Below, piece by piece: positions 8,804 through 18,557 of a stretch of 64,000 bases of DNA. The position numbers were made by a program, and so were the translations under genes. The stretch is taken from the NCBI RefSeq assembly GCF_003576375.1, contig NZ_QWGE01000001.1:1116001-1180000 (forward strand), in the 5' to 3' direction. The notes beneath the pieces are model-generated. The model had not been told where the DNA came from. It worked only from the letters and a program-made list of their open reading frames with translations, and did not search any database. The stretch is from Pontibacter oryzae. Lineage in GTDB: Bacteria > Bacteroidota > Bacteroidia > Cytophagales > Hymenobacteraceae. Every line of letters begins with the position of its first letter. Positions within the stretch are counted from its first letter, which is position 1.

Positions 8804-10289
8804 AAGCCCAGTCAATTCCGGTTTTCATGTCTTTAATAGCGATGCCCTGCTTCTTTAGCTCCGCACGGATCGTGTCTACTTTATCATAAGCTTTCTGCTC
8901 TTTCGCCTCTTTATAAAAGCCTAATACCAGGTTTAGCACTTCGTCCATGTCGCCGATGCTTTCTTCCTGAAGGCCCAGCACATGCAGCACCAGTTCTTGG
9001 AAGGTATCACGCATCAGGTCAAAAGTGCCGCGCGAAAGCTGCTCCATCTTAATCTGGCCCAGGTGCAGGCTGTTTATCTTTTTGAGCAGGTTAAACAATG
9101 AAGCTATAGTTTTGGCTGTATTCAGGTCATCATTAAGGCCACGGAAGCAATCCTGCGCAAGCTTTTGCAGCTCCTCGTTCAGCTTGGCATCGGGCTCAAC
9201 TGCGGTTGCATCCTTCGGGTACTCCAGCTTTTTGAGTACACGTAGGCCGTTCATCAGCTTGGTGTAGCCTTTGCGGGCAGCTTGCAGGGCCTCGTTGCTA
9301 AAGTCGAGGGTGCTACGGTAATGCGCCTGGAGTATAAAGAAGCGAATCGTCATGGGGCTGTAAGCCTGCTCCAGCATTTCGTGGTTGCCGCTAAACAGCT
9401 CGCTCAGGTTGATAAAATTTCCTAGCGACTTACCCATCTTTTGCCCATTCACGGTAATCATGTTGTTATGCACCCAATAGCGGGCTCCATCGCTATGGTC
9501 ACAGCTGGCCTGGTTTTGGGCAATCTCGCATTCGTGGTGCGGGAACATCAGATCCAGGCCGCCACCGTGTATATCAAAACTGGTGCCCAAGTACTTACGG
9601 CTCATGGCCGAGCACTCCAAATGCCAACCCGGGAAGCCATCGCTCCACGGCGACGGCCAGCGCATGATATGAGACGGCGACGCTTTCTTCCAGAGTGCAA
9701 AATCGAAAGGTGCGCGCTTTTCGTCTTGGCCTTCCAGCGTGCGGGTGTTGCCAATCAGGTCCTCGATGTTGCGGCCCGAAAGCTTGCCATACTTACGGTC
9801 CTTGTTGTAGGCTAATACATCAAAGTATACCGAGCCGTTGACCACATAAGCCAGGCCATTATCCAATATCTCTTGTATAAGCGCAATCTGCTCTATGATG
9901 TGGCCGGAGGCACGGGGTTCAATGTCTGGTTGCAGCACGTTAAGTTTCTGCATTTCATTGTGGTAGATGTTAGTATAATGGTTTACCACCTCCATCGGCT
10001 CCAGGTGCTCCAGTTTGGCTCTTTTCTGAATTTTATCTTCGCCCTCGTCGGCATCGTTTTCCAGGTGGCCCACATCGGTTATATTGCGCACATAGCGCAC
10101 TTTGTAGCCCTGGTATTTGAGGTAGCGGTACAGCACATCAAAGGTAACCGCGCTGCGGGCATGGCCAAGGTGCGGCTCCCCGTAAACAGTGGGGCCGCAA
10201 ACATACATGCCCACAAGCGGGGCGTGCAATGGCTCAAACTCCTCTTTCTTGCGCGTAAGCGTATTGTACAGGTTCAGTTTCTGTTGCAT
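8793..10289 (-). CDS. cysS: Cysteine--tRNA ligase
   Basis: 498 residues from the ATG at 10289. The frame is open to a GTG at 10310, but [16 protein letters not shown] is the normal N-terminus. A class I synthetase that charges tRNA-Cys. Zinc ligands are Cys31 (YVCGPTVYG), Cys226 (HLECSAM), His251 and probably Glu255 ([10 protein letters not shown]). The HIGH-type motif is HLGH at 40-43. The second signature reads KMGKS (284-288) instead of the textbook KMSKS. A DALR-type helical C-terminus follows. The 3' end overlaps the QC-type gene by 11 nt, implying co-transcription. Confidence 0.97.
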   Translation of the reverse strand: MQQKLNLYNTLTRKKEEFEPLHAPLVGMYVCGPTVYGEPHLGHARSAVTFDVLYRYLKYQGYKVRYVRNITDVGHLENDADEGEDKIQKRAKLEHLEPMEVVNHYTNIYHNEMQKLNVLQPDIEPRASGHIIEQIALIQEILDNGLAYVVNGSVYFDVLAYNKDRKYGKLSGRNIEDLIGNTRTLEGQDEKRAPFDFALWKKASPSHIMRWPSPWSDGFPGWHLECSAMSRKYLGTSFDIHGGGLDLMFPHHECEIAQNQASCDHSDGARYWVHNNMITVNGQKMGKSLGNFINLSELFSGNHEMLEQAYSPMTIRFFILQAHYRSTLDFSNEALQAARKGYTKLMNGLRVLKKLEYPKDATAVEPDAKLNEELQKLAQDCFRGLNDDLNTAKTIASLFNLLKKINSLHLGQIKMEQLSRGTFDLMRDTFQELVLHVLGLQEESIGDMDEVLNLVLGFYKEAKEQKAYDKVDTIRAELKKQGIAIKDMKTGIDWAYEE

Positions 10290-10362
10290 GGTATACTTAA
10301 GTATAAGCACCGCTCAGGTGCCGCACTTGCTTGGTTGCAGGCTATACTAGCCTATGATTGTT

Positions 10363-10370
10363 CAAAACTA
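10363..10370 (-). promoter_or_regulatory. Candidate -7 promoter element for cysS
   Basis: The minus strand reads TAGTTTTG, an exact TAnnTTTG match, 73 nt upstream of the cysS ATG. A clear -33 TTG is not evident. An inverted pair of the AAGTAT motif lies just before the start codon. Confidence 0.45.
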
Positions 10371-10396
10371 AAAATATTGCCCTCTATCTCCTAACG

Positions 10397-11596
10397 CTAT
10401 TCCGTTGCCTTTGGCTCCAGCACATAGGTAGCAGAAATCGGAAAATGGTCCGACAGGCCCATTTCGTAGTGGGTCTCAAATGCGTAAGGCTTCAGGCCGG
10501 GGCTATAAAACTGGTTGTCGATGCGCAGAAACGGTAAAGGGCCATTGTAAGTTGCCCCTACGCCGTTACCGGCTTCCACAAAGGCATTTCCTAACTCTTT
10601 TGCCAGTTGGTGGTATGTATAGCTAAACGGAATATCGTTAAAATCACCGCATACAATAACCGGGTACGGCGACTCCCGGATATGCTCTAGCAGTTGCTGC
10701 ACCTGGTTGTCACGGGCTATAAACCCGCCTTTCAACCGGCGCGCCACATTCCGGCTTTCCTTCTTAAAAGACTCTTCATCGCCAATGGCTGAATAAGTAT
10801 TCTCTATGTCTTCGGATTTGATGCTCATGGACTGGAGGTGCACAGCATAAACTCTCACGGTATCGCCTTCCACATCAATATCGGCCCAGGCGGCCCGGTT
10901 GGCGCTCCGCTCCGGCGTATTCTGAAAACGGATGGTATTGCCCTGCACGATCGGGTACTTCGAGAAGATCACAATGCCCAAGTCTGCCTTAATACGGTCA
11001 CCCACGGAAGTAGAGGCGAATTTATACTTGCCATAGCGCGTGCCAATACGGTTGAAATTGTTAAACTCCACCGAATTTACACGGCTGTAAAACTCCTGCA
11101 GGCAAAACACATCGGCCGGGTGCGTGGCCACCCAGTCTACCATATCGTTGGATACCTGCGGCACGCCCTCCACAATTTTATTATAAGCGTTAAAGATATG
11201 TGTGTTAAAGCTGAGCACTTGCAGTGTTTTAGCTCCCTCCGGAACTTCATTCTCAAAGTTGATAGCCAGCAGGCGGCCGTAATACTCCCAGCCAAGCATA
11301 AGCGCCGAAAGCGGCAGCACCAATAGCCAGGAGCGGCGCAGCAGCCAGTAAATCAGAAACAGCAAGTTAAACACCAGCGCCCCTGGTAACGACATGGCTA
11401 TAAAGCCGGCCGGCCAAAACGTGCTTGGCGGCACTTGCACGCACAGCACTCCTACCACCATCCAAAGCACCACCAAGGTGTTCAGGATAAGCCAGACCCG
11501 ACGCCGTATTTTCTTGAATGTAGCTGCCACGAGAGCAAACTTACGAATTATGATGCTATCTATATCACGGCAACAGCCAGAATATCTATTTATCAT
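10397..11596 (-). CDS. Membrane-anchored endonuclease/exonuclease/phosphatase (EEP) family protein
   Basis: About 399 residues from the ATG at 11596 (a TTG lies two codons earlier). The first ~30 residues are basic and polar. Three hydrophobic segments (about 36-55, 65-85 and 90-105) follow, and then the EEP domain. Catalytic motifs of the family are present in order: SFNTH, LQEFYSR (Glu), YAVHLQS (His), CGDFNDIPFS (Asp/Asn), RIDNQF (Asp) and LSDHFPI (His). EEP enzymes are metal-dependent phosphodiesterases or phosphatases. The substrate here cannot be told. The layout of transmembrane helices plus EEP is common in Bacteroidota. It may start further in, since the first 25 residues look unlike a designed N-terminus. 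Confidence 0.88.
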   Translation of the reverse strand: MINRYSGCCRDIDSIIIRKFALVAATFKKIRRRVWLILNTLVVLWMVVGVLCVQVPPSTFWPAGFIAMSLPGALVFNLLFLIYWLLRRSWLLVLPLSALMLGWEYYGRLLAINFENEVPEGAKTLQVLSFNTHIFNAYNKIVEGVPQVSNDMVDWVATHPADVFCLQEFYSRVNSVEFNNFNRIGTRYGKYKFASTSVGDRIKADLGIVIFSKYPIVQGNTIRFQNTPERSANRAAWADIDVEGDTVRVYAVHLQSMSIKSEDIENTYSAIGDEESFKKESRNVARRLKGGFIARDNQVQQLLEHIRESPYPVIVCGDFNDIPFSYTYHQLAKELGNAFVEAGNGVGATYNGPLPFLRIDNQFYSPGLKPYAFETHYEMGLSDHFPISATYVLEPKATE

Positions 11597-11778
11597 GCCC
11601 AACAGAGCATCCTTAACCCTTTGTGCATACTTTTACCATGCGAACTAAAGTATGCAGCCGCTTGTTGTGCTACAAGGCTCCGGCTCCTTGGTACCGGCAA
11701 AGGGGGGGCTGTTCACCCGTACACTCCGGCAATAGATGGCTGCAGTAAATTTAATCCAGTCAGCGGATGCACAATAAG

Positions 11779-11809
11779 TTGTGTATATAATGAATTTGTA
11801 GTAAATTTG
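11779..11809 (+). promoter_or_regulatory. Promoter of rimP-nusA-infB
   Basis: TTG (11779-11781), a 20-nt spacer, then TAAATTTG (11802-11809). This matches the Bacteroidota -33/-7 promoter form and lies 67 nt upstream of the rimP ATG. Confidence 0.75.
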
Positions 11810-11832
11810 CAGCTATATTTCCAGGGAGTTGA

Positions 11833-11857
11833 GGGGGGACACGAAGTCCCCTTCTTT
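11833..11857 (+). promoter_or_regulatory. rimP leader hairpin with U-rich tail (candidate attenuator)
   Basis: In the 5' UTR of rimP, GGGGAC (11835-11840) pairs with GTCCCC (11846-11851) around a 5-nt loop, extendable by two G-U pairs. TTCTTTATTTC follows at once and the ATG is 24 nt from the stem. Hairpins with a T-rich tail in front of rimP/nusA operons are known in other bacteria (rimP-leader class). Whether this one is related is inference. It could control read-through, for example by NusA. Confidence 0.5.
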
Positions 11858-11875
11858 ATTTCTTAACTGTTTGCT

Positions 11876-12349
11876 ATGGCACTTACTGCAAAAACCATTA
11901 GAGAAATGGCGGAAGCGAGCTTGCCGGATAGCGACCTGTTTATAGTGGATGTGGCCGTTTCTGACTCAGCCGTGAGACCTAAAATTACGGTTCTGGCAGA
12001 CGGAGAGCAAGGCATCACTATCGACCAGTGCGCTACCATTAGCCGCCGCATCAATAAAAGAATCGAGGAAACCGAGGGCGAAGAAGTAAGCTACGTGCTG
12101 GAGGTAAGCTCGCCGGGCGTGGATTTCCCGCTTACGCAGCCAAAGCAGTTTAAGCGCAACACAGGCCGCAACCTGAAGCTTAAAATGCAGGACGGCACTG
12201 AGAAAACCGGTAAACTGGAAGAAGTTACCGAAACAGGCCTCAACCTGATGGAGGAGGTTAAACAAAAAGGCAAAAAGGCAACGTATGTGCCTGTGCAGAT
12301 ACCCTTTGGGGACATTGTAAAAGCAAATGTTGTAATATCTTTTAAATGA
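11876..12349 (+). CDS. rimP: Ribosome maturation factor RimP
   Basis: 157 residues. RimP binds the 30S subunit during late assembly. The two-domain layout is seen: an N-terminal alpha/beta domain (about 1-85, with ITIDQCATISRRINKRIEE) and a C-terminal SH3-like domain (about 90-157, with LEVSSPGVDFPLTQPKQFKRNTGR, the family's signature around 80-105). The start at 11876 follows the leader hairpin, with no competing codon. First gene of the rimP-nusA-infB operon, with nusA starting 7 nt past its stop. Confidence 0.95.
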   Translation: MALTAKTIREMAEASLPDSDLFIVDVAVSDSAVRPKITVLADGEQGITIDQCATISRRINKRIEETEGEEVSYVLEVSSPGVDFPLTQPKQFKRNTGRNLKLKMQDGTEKTGKLEEVTETGLNLMEEVKQKGKKATYVPVQIPFGDIVKANVVISFK

Positions 12350-12356
12350 TAAAATA

Positions 12357-13610
12357 ATGAACAGTTCTATCCTGATCGAGTCGTTCGCCGAATTCGCGAA
12401 ATTCAAGAACATTGACCGCCCGACCATGATGCGCATCCTGGAGGATGTGTTCCGCACCATGATCCGCAAAAAGTGGTCTACCGACGAGAACTTTGATATC
12501 ATTTTGAACGTGGAGAAGGGTGACCTGGAGATATGGCGCAACCGTGAGATTGTGGACGATAACTCTGAGGATATCTGGGACCATGACAAGATCAGCCTTA
12601 CGGATGCCCGTAAGATCGAACCTGACTTTGAGGTTGGGGAAGAGGTATCAGAGGAGGTTAAGCTGGAAGACTTCGGTCGCCGCGCCGTGCTTACTGCACG
12701 CCAAACGCTGATCCAGCGCATCAAGGATATGGAGAAGGAGTTGCTGTTCCAGAAGTATAAAGACCTTGTTGGCGAGATTATCTCTGGTGAAGTGTACCAA
12801 GTATGGAACCGCGAGGTGTTGTTGCTAGATCAGGAAGAAAACGAACTGCTTATCCCGAAAGGCGAGCAGATTCCAAAAGACCGCTACCGCAAAGGCGATG
12901 TAGTTAGAGCCGTGGTACAGCGCGTAGAAATAGTAAACGGTAACCCGAAGATTATACTTTCGCGTACCTCTCCTGCATTCCTGGAGCGCCTTTTCGAAAA
13001 CGAGGTTCCTGAGATTTTTGATGGCCTGATCGCTATCAAGAAAATCGTTCGTGAGCCAGGCGAGCGTGCTAAAGTAGCCGTAGAGTCTTTCGATGATCGT
13101 ATCGACCCGGTGGGTGCCTGCGTAGGTATGAAAGGTTCACGTATTCACAGCATCGTGCGCGAGCTGGAAAACGAGAACATCGACGTAATTAACTATACCG
13201 AGAACCTGGAGCTTTATATTCAGCGTGCCCTTAGCCCGGCTAAGATCACCAGCATGAAAATAGATGAGGAAAGCGGCAGAGTATCTGTATTCTTAAAGCC
13301 GGACCAGGTATCACTGGCCATCGGTAAGGGCGGCCAAAATATTAAACTTGCCAGCCGCCTGGTAGATATGGAGATCGATGTGTTCCGTGAGTCTGAAAGC
13401 TACGAGGAAGACATCAGCCTGGAGGAATTCACGGATGAGATCGAAGACTGGGTAATTGCAGAATTGCGCCGCATTGGCTTAGACACTGCTAAGAGTGTAC
13501 TGGCCGTAAGTAAAGAAGATCTTCTTCGCCGCACCGAGCTGGAGGAAGAGACCATCGAAGATGTGCTCTCGATTCTCCGCGAAGAGTTGGAAGAAGAAGA
13601 CAATCAATAG
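12357..13610 (+). CDS. nusA: Transcription termination/antitermination protein NusA
   Basis: 417 residues. NusA binds RNA polymerase and nascent RNA, stimulating pausing and both termination and antitermination. An N-terminal polymerase-binding domain (1-~130) is followed by an S1 RNA-binding domain (about 133-200, GEIISGEVYQVWNREV to VVRAVVQRVE). Two KH domains come next (about 230-345, with VGACVGMKGSRIHSIV and AIGKGGQNIKLAS). The protein ends in a short acidic tail rather than the two acidic repeats of E. coli NusA, as expected outside proteobacteria. Its gene sits between rimP and infB. Confidence 0.96.
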   Translation: MNSSILIESFAEFAKFKNIDRPTMMRILEDVFRTMIRKKWSTDENFDIILNVEKGDLEIWRNREIVDDNSEDIWDHDKISLTDARKIEPDFEVGEEVSEEVKLEDFGRRAVLTARQTLIQRIKDMEKELLFQKYKDLVGEIISGEVYQVWNREVLLLDQEENELLIPKGEQIPKDRYRKGDVVRAVVQRVEIVNGNPKIILSRTSPAFLERLFENEVPEIFDGLIAIKKIVREPGERAKVAVESFDDRIDPVGACVGMKGSRIHSIVRELENENIDVINYTENLELYIQRALSPAKITSMKIDEESGRVSVFLKPDQVSLAIGKGGQNIKLASRLVDMEIDVFRESESYEEDISLEEFTDEIEDWVIAELRRIGLDTAKSVLAVSKEDLLRRTELEEETIEDVLSILREELEEEDNQ

Positions 13611-13641
13611 TTGTGAGTTGTGCTCCGTTGCGCTAATTTTG
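13611..13641 (+). promoter_or_regulatory. Internal promoter in front of infB
   Basis: TTG (13611-13613), exactly 20 nt, then TAATTTTG (13634-13641). It lies directly after the nusA stop and 88 nt before the infB ATG. Spacing and both elements match the rimP promoter, so infB probably also has its own transcript. Confidence 0.7.
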
Positions 13642-13728
13642 AAAAAAGTTTGCCAGGAGCCCAACCTATCCTTTAAAAAGGCAGCTATACTTTAAAGACA
13701 GAATTAACAGACAGCATATTAGAACAAA

Positions 13729-16700
13729 ATGGCAGAAGAAAAAACAAGGAGGCTTAAACAGGTTGCGACTACTTTAAACATTGGTACATCTACAATTGTG
13801 GATTACCTCTCTGCTAAAGGGTTTGAGGTGGAAAATAAACCAACCACCAAGATCACGGCAGAGCAGTTCGGTATGCTGGCTAAAGAGTTTGCTTCCTCTA
13901 TGCAGGAAAAGCAGGAGGCAGACGAAATCCATATTGGCAAAAAGCCGCAGACTAACCAGGTAATTGAATCGGAGCCTACACATGAGCCTAAAAAGTCAAG
14001 TGAGCCAGAAGAAGAGATCCTGATTAAGAATGCAAGCGCGCCGAAAGCTCCAGAAGCACCAGCACCAGCGCCTAAGAAAGAAGAAGAGCCGGCTGCAGAG
14101 CCAGCGTCTAAACTTCCGGGCATTAAAGTGCTCGGCAAAATAGAACTGGATGCCAAAGGCCGACCGGTAACGAAGCAGCCAGAGCCGGAAGCTAAGCCAG
14201 AGGCACCGAAGGCAGAAGAAAAACCTGCGCCAGCGCCAGCTCCTGAGGCACCGAAAGCGGAGGAGCCAGCTAAACCTGTGGCCCCAGCCACTTCGGCTCC
14301 GGAAGCTAAAAAAGAGGCTCCGAAAGCAGAGGAACCGGTAAAAGCTCAACCGCAACAGCCAGAGGCGCCCAAGCAACCAGCCACCCCTGCTAAGCCGGAA
14401 ACTAAGGCTCCTGAGGCTCCTGCCAAGCCACAGCAACCAGAAGCTCCGAAGCAGCCAGCAGCCACGCCGGCAACCGAAAAACCAGCTGCATCAGCAGCAC
14501 CAAAAGAGCCCGTAGCAGAAAAGGCGCCACAGCAACCGGCCGCTCCTGCAGAGGCAAGCAAAAGCACAGAAACGAAAGAAGATATAGAAAAGATTACAGC
14601 AAAAGCAGACCAGCTAAAAGGTCTGACTGTACTTGGCAAGATTGAGCTGCCAGTAGAGTCGCGCAGAAAAGGTTCTAAGCCAGTAGCATCGTCCGACGAT
14701 CGCAAAAGCAAGAAGAAGAAGCGCAAACGTATTATGGTGGCTACAGAAGGTGGCCAGCAAGGAGCTCAAGGGCCAGGCCAAGGCAACCAACGCCCTACAC
14801 AACCAGCACAACACCCAGGCGGCAACCGTCCGGACCGTGGCAACCAACGCCCTCCTAAACCTGCTAAAGGCAGAACAGCAAGACCTGAAAAAGCTGAGGT
14901 TTCTGATAAGGAAATCCAAGAGCAAATTAAGGCTACTCTTGCCAAGCTAAGTGGTGGTAAAGGTGGCGGAGGTAACCGTGCCAAGTATCGCCGTGAGAAG
15001 CGCTCAGCCATTGCTGATGCTACAGAAGAGCGCCGTATGCAGGAGCAGGCAGAGTCTAAGACGCTGCGTGTAACTGAATTCGTATCGGCCAATGACCTGG
15101 CCTCGCTGATGGATGTTAGCGTGAACGATGTTATCAAGGTGTGTATGCAACTTGGTATGTTCGTTTCGATCAACCAGCGCCTAGATGCTGAAGCCATCAC
15201 TATTATTGCAGATGAGTTTGGCTATAACGTTGAGTTCATCACCACAGAGGAAGAGCAAGGCTTAGAGGATATTGTGGAAGATAACGAAGAGGCACTGATT
15301 GAGCGTGCACCTATCGTTACTATCATGGGTCACGTTGACCACGGTAAAACTTCCTTACTTGACTATATCCGTAGCGCGAACGTAACTGCCGGTGAGGCCG
15401 GTGGTATTACGCAGCACATCGGTGCATATAAGGTGCAAACTGAAAGTGGCCGTACTGTAACCTTCCTGGATACACCTGGCCACGAAGCCTTTACGGCAAT
15501 GCGTGCCCGTGGTGCTAAGGTAACAGACGTTGTTATTATCGTGGTAGCAGCCGACGACTCGGTAATGCCACAGACCAAGGAAGCTATAAATCACGCCCAG
15601 GCAGCCGGTGTACCAATTATCATCGCCCTGAACAAAGTTGATAAGCCAGGCGCTAACCCAGATAAGGTTCGTGAAGAGCTAGCCCAGCTAAACATTCTGG
15701 TAGAAGAATGGGGTGGTAAGTACCAGGCACAGGAAGTTTCTGCAAAAACCGGACAGGGTATTCCAGACCTGTTGGAGAAGGTATTGCTAGAGGCAGAACT
15801 ACTCGAGCTAAAAGCTAACCCAGAGCGCCAGGCTATCGGTACCGTTATCGAGGCATCTCTGGACAAGGGCCGTGGCTATGTAGCTACAGTACTTGTGCAA
15901 ACTGGTAACCTGAAAATAGGTGATGTAGTATTGGCAGGCTCCCACTATGGTAGAGTAAAAGCCATGACCGACCACCGCGGAAAGAAAATGAAGGAGGCTG
16001 GCCCATCCACACCAGTACAGCTGCTTGGCTTGGATGGAGCACCACAAGCCGGTGATAAGTTTGTAGTAATGGAATCTGAGCGAGAAGCCAGAGAGATTGC
16101 AACAAACAGATCGCAACTACAGCGCGAGCAGAGCCTGCGCACACGCAAGCACATTACCCTGGATGAAATCGGTCGTCGTTTGGCAATCGGTACATTTAAG
16201 GAGCTGAATGTGATAGTGAAAGGTGACGTTGATGGTTCAGTAGAAGCACTTTCTGACTCCCTGTTAAAACTGTCTACACCTGAGGTTCAAGTTAGCATTA
16301 TTAACAAAGGTGTAGGTGCCATCTCTGAATCAGATGTGTTGCTTGCCTCTGCATCTGATGCCATTATTATTGGTTTCCAGGTTCGTCCGTCACAAAACGC
16401 GCGTAAGCTGGCTGAGCAAGAGCAGATTGATGTACGCCTGTACTCTATCATCTACGATGCAATTAATGAGGTGAAAGATGCCATGGAAGGTATGCTTGCT
16501 CCAACACTGAAAGAAGAGATTACCGGTAACGTAGAAGTGCGTGAGGTATTCAAGATCAGCAAGGTGGGTACCATTGCCGGATGTATGGTTACAGATGGCA
16601 CAATCCAGCGTAATTCTAAAGTGCGCTTGGTACGTGATGGTATCGTAGTACTTGATGGCGAGATTCTAGCCCTGAAACGTTTCAAAGATGACGTGGCAGA

Positions 16701-16809
16701 GGTAAGACAAGGGTACGAGTGCGGTATCAGCCTGAAAGGTTACAACGACATACAGGTTGGTGACATCATTGAGGCATACATCGAGAAGGAAGTGAAGCGT
16801 ACGCTGTAA
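13729..16809 (+). CDS. infB: Translation initiation factor IF-2
   Basis: 1026 residues. IF-2 is the GTPase that brings initiator tRNA to the 30S subunit and drives subunit joining. An N-terminal helical domain (1-~60) leads into a very long low-complexity linker (about 75-400) rich in Ala, Pro, Glu, Lys and Gln, with [14 protein letters not shown] repeats and a basic patch KSKKKKRKR. The GTPase core carries GHVDHGKT (534-541), DTPGHEAF (from 581) and NKVD (635-638). Domains II, III and IV follow, ending in [10 protein letters not shown]. The linker makes it longer than the ~890-residue E. coli protein, as is usual in Bacteroidota. A strong terminator follows. Confidence 0.97.
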   Translation: MAEEKTRRLKQVATTLNIGTSTIVDYLSAKGFEVENKPTTKITAEQFGMLAKEFASSMQEKQEADEIHIGKKPQTNQVIESEPTHEPKKSSEPEEEILIKNASAPKAPEAPAPAPKKEEEPAAEPASKLPGIKVLGKIELDAKGRPVTKQPEPEAKPEAPKAEEKPAPAPAPEAPKAEEPAKPVAPATSAPEAKKEAPKAEEPVKAQPQQPEAPKQPATPAKPETKAPEAPAKPQQPEAPKQPAATPATEKPAASAAPKEPVAEKAPQQPAAPAEASKSTETKEDIEKITAKADQLKGLTVLGKIELPVESRRKGSKPVASSDDRKSKKKKRKRIMVATEGGQQGAQGPGQGNQRPTQPAQHPGGNRPDRGNQRPPKPAKGRTARPEKAEVSDKEIQEQIKATLAKLSGGKGGGGNRAKYRREKRSAIADATEERRMQEQAESKTLRVTEFVSANDLASLMDVSVNDVIKVCMQLGMFVSINQRLDAEAITIIADEFGYNVEFITTEEEQGLEDIVEDNEEALIERAPIVTIMGHVDHGKTSLLDYIRSANVTAGEAGGITQHIGAYKVQTESGRTVTFLDTPGHEAFTAMRARGAKVTDVVIIVVAADDSVMPQTKEAINHAQAAGVPIIIALNKVDKPGANPDKVREELAQLNILVEEWGGKYQAQEVSAKTGQGIPDLLEKVLLEAELLELKANPERQAIGTVIEASLDKGRGYVATVLVQTGNLKIGDVVLAGSHYGRVKAMTDHRGKKMKEAGPSTPVQLLGLDGAPQAGDKFVVMESEREAREIATNRSQLQREQSLRTRKHITLDEIGRRLAIGTFKELNVIVKGDVDGSVEALSDSLLKLSTPEVQVSIINKGVGAISESDVLLASASDAIIIGFQVRPSQNARKLAEQEQIDVRLYSIIYDAINEVKDAMEGMLAPTLKEEITGNVEVREVFKISKVGTIAGCMVTDGTIQRNSKVRLVRDGIVVLDGEILALKRFKDDVAEVRQGYECGISLKGYNDIQVGDIIEAYIEKEVKRTL

Positions 16810-16832
16810 GCGTAAAGTATAAATCAAATTAA

Positions 16833-16870
16833 CAAAACACCCTGGCTGCGTATGTGGCCAGGGTGTTTTG
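16833..16870 (+). terminator. Terminator of the rimP-nusA-infB operon
   Basis: A perfect 14-bp stem (CAAAACACCCTGGC at 16833-16846, GCCAGGGTGTTTTG at 16857-16870) starts 24 nt after the infB stop. A TTTT run lies inside the 3' arm. Confidence 0.88.
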
Positions 16871-17081
16871 CTTTATAATAGCTTCTTTCTCTCGGAGATT
16901 CATACTTACATTAAAGGGCATTAGGAATATTGCATCAAGAGAAAACCCTAGCCATTATAGTATCCTTTATTAGACAAGTCTTAATCAGACTCTTCAGCAA
17001 TGTGCATTTATGCGGTAGCCCTCAAATAATGCTTACGCTCTACTTAGAACTTTACAACTAAAATGAACCCAAGAAAAGTAT
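16871..17081. other. Intergenic gap after infB
   Basis: About 210 nt between two terminators of opposite strands. No ORF, RNA gene or repeat is seen. It is a convergent spacer containing three AAGTAT/ATACTT-like copies in and near it. Confidence 0.5.
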
Positions 17082-17125
17082 AAAAGGGCCGAGGCTATCC
17101 CAAATAGGATAACCTCGGCCCTTTT
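17082..17125 (-). terminator. Terminator of the small basic exported protein gene
   Basis: AAAAGGGCCGAGG and CCTCGGCCCTTTT (17082-17094 and 17113-17125) pair. They continue past one mismatch into TATCC/GGATA with a small loop. T runs face the minus strand, but the structure is nearly symmetrical and could work both ways. Confidence 0.85.
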
Positions 17126-17161
17126 AGTTAGAAGGCTTTCACCTTCTTTTAGTATATTCTG

Positions 17162-17497
17162 CTAGTTAGACTTCTGACGACGAAGGCGGCGCTTGTCGCG
17201 CTTACGCTTCTTCATCATCTGCTCCTCCTTTTTCAAAATCTCCTTCATGCGCTTGCTGTTGGCAATCTTCTTTTTGGCAAAGCTGCTACGGCGTGTACCT
17301 TCATACGTATTGTATCTTGCGTCCAAACCAGAGGAGCGCTGCCCAACGGCATCAGCCGTAGAACCACGAGTTTCAGCTTTAGCTGTTCCCCAAAATTCGT
17401 CCTTTGGGGTATCGCTACTTAACGTAGACTGAGCTTTGGCTTCTGAGGCAAAAAGTACAATTCCAAGAGAAAACAGTAGCAGGATTAGTTTCTTCAT
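17162..17497 (-). CDS. Small exported protein with highly basic C-terminus, unknown function
   Basis: 111 residues. A clear signal peptide (MKKLILLLFSLGIVLFASEAKA) with cleavage before QS. The mature protein is polar, with a Gly/Arg/Ser middle (TRGSTADAVGQRSSGLDARY). It ends in a Lys/Arg-rich helix from about 75, containing KRMKEILKKEEQMMKKRKR and a basic tail. No family recognised. The net charge suggests binding to anionic polymers such as LPS, nucleic acid or cell wall in the periplasm (inference). It stands alone, 92 nt from the DUF3078 gene upstream on the same strand, with its own terminator. Confidence 0.72.
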   Translation of the reverse strand: MKKLILLLFSLGIVLFASEAKAQSTLSSDTPKDEFWGTAKAETRGSTADAVGQRSSGLDARYNTYEGTRRSSFAKKKIANSKRMKEILKKEEQMMKKRKRDKRRLRRQKSN

Positions 17498-17589
17498 AAC
17501 ACATTGTTAATGTTCTATGTATACAACGCAAACATGCCATAAAAGTATACATTTTTATCAGAACACAAAGTATCAAGAACAAATTCCTG

Positions 17590-18543
17590 CTATTTAAATT
17601 TGTACGAAACTCCTATTCCGAGTGTCTGTTTCAGCTGAAGTCGGGGTCCGGAACCGTCCACTTTTCCGTCGTCATTTCGGTCGACGGCTATGTTCACATC
17701 ATCATCATAAATCATATGCACAAACAGCGACGCTGAGACAGTTTTATTCACTTTAAAATTGACCAGGTTTTCCCAATTGAGGTCTACATTTTCGGGGTTT
17801 CGCAGGTAGTTAGAGAAAAGATCTATCTTAGATTGCAACGTGATGTTTTTCAGGATCTCATTATTGTATCTCACATTTATATAGCCACCAAACTCCTTCC
17901 GGAACTGCTGCCCTGTACCTGGAATAATATTGCCTTCAATATCTTTTCTAGCTGCTTCTACGCCAAAGGCACCTCTATCTGCCAGTTCCTGGTCACTAAC
18001 GATGGTGAACTTGCCAGTAAAGGGCGATATAAAAATCGACAGTTTATCGTTAGGCTTATAATCCATACCCAGCGAGGTTAACACGTATGCAGGCGCAAAG
18101 AAACTAGACCGCAGCGTGTCGCGGGTAATAGTATAAGTAGGCGTTAACTGTGTTTTAAGATTAAGCTGGCTGGTATAAAACCAGCGCTTAGAAGCGCGAT
18201 GGCCATACTTTAAATTGAGTTCCAGCTTATCATCGCTCTTTTGCACACGGCGCCCCTCTAGTTTTACGAGACCGTAGGTTAGGTCCAGGGAGTTGTTCCA
18301 GGAGTTATTGCCATGGTTGTAATTACTGTAAAGGTTGGCAGTACCAAGCACCGAAACCGTGTTTTGCCCTCCAGCAGCCCAATTGTTCAGGCTAACTTGG
18401 CTAAAATTGATGGTTCCGATACCGCCGAAATCCCAATGCTTCACCTCTGTGGTGTCTTGGGTTGCTTGTGCCTGCGAAAGCGCAACACAAGAAAGTATAA
18501 GTATAAATGTTAAAAAAGGTATTCGGGTAAACCTAAAATGCAT
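17590..18543 (-). CDS. DUF3078 family outer-membrane beta-barrel protein
   Basis: 317 residues with a signal peptide ending about SQAQA. The body has the pattern of an outer-membrane barrel: alternating amphipathic strands and aromatic girdle residues. The segment WDFGGIGTINFSQVSLNNWAAGG near the start is the recognisable mark of the Bacteroidota-specific DUF3078 family. It ends in LKQTLGIGVSYKFK, an aromatic C-terminus suitable for BAM recognition. Function unknown. mscL starts upstream on the same strand, only 14 nt from it, so the two may be co-transcribed. Confidence 0.85.
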   Translation of the reverse strand: MHFRFTRIPFLTFILILSCVALSQAQATQDTTEVKHWDFGGIGTINFSQVSLNNWAAGGQNTVSVLGTANLYSNYNHGNNSWNNSLDLTYGLVKLEGRRVQKSDDKLELNLKYGHRASKRWFYTSQLNLKTQLTPTYTITRDTLRSSFFAPAYVLTSLGMDYKPNDKLSIFISPFTGKFTIVSDQELADRGAFGVEAARKDIEGNIIPGTGQQFRKEFGGYINVRYNNEILKNITLQSKIDLFSNYLRNPENVDLNWENLVNFKVNKTVSASLFVHMIYDDDVNIAVDRNDDGKVDGSGPRLQLKQTLGIGVSYKFK

Positions 18544-18557
18544 ACTTGAAATATGTT

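Noticed and set aside
13950..14600. Repeated codons in infB as a possible VNTR or CRISPR-like array
   Set aside because: The repeats are imperfect, in frame, and lie in the known variable linker of IF-2.
13803..14726. Antisense frames rich in Gly/Ala/Ser within infB
   Set aside because: They are shadows of the Ala/Pro/Glu/Lys low-complexity linker.
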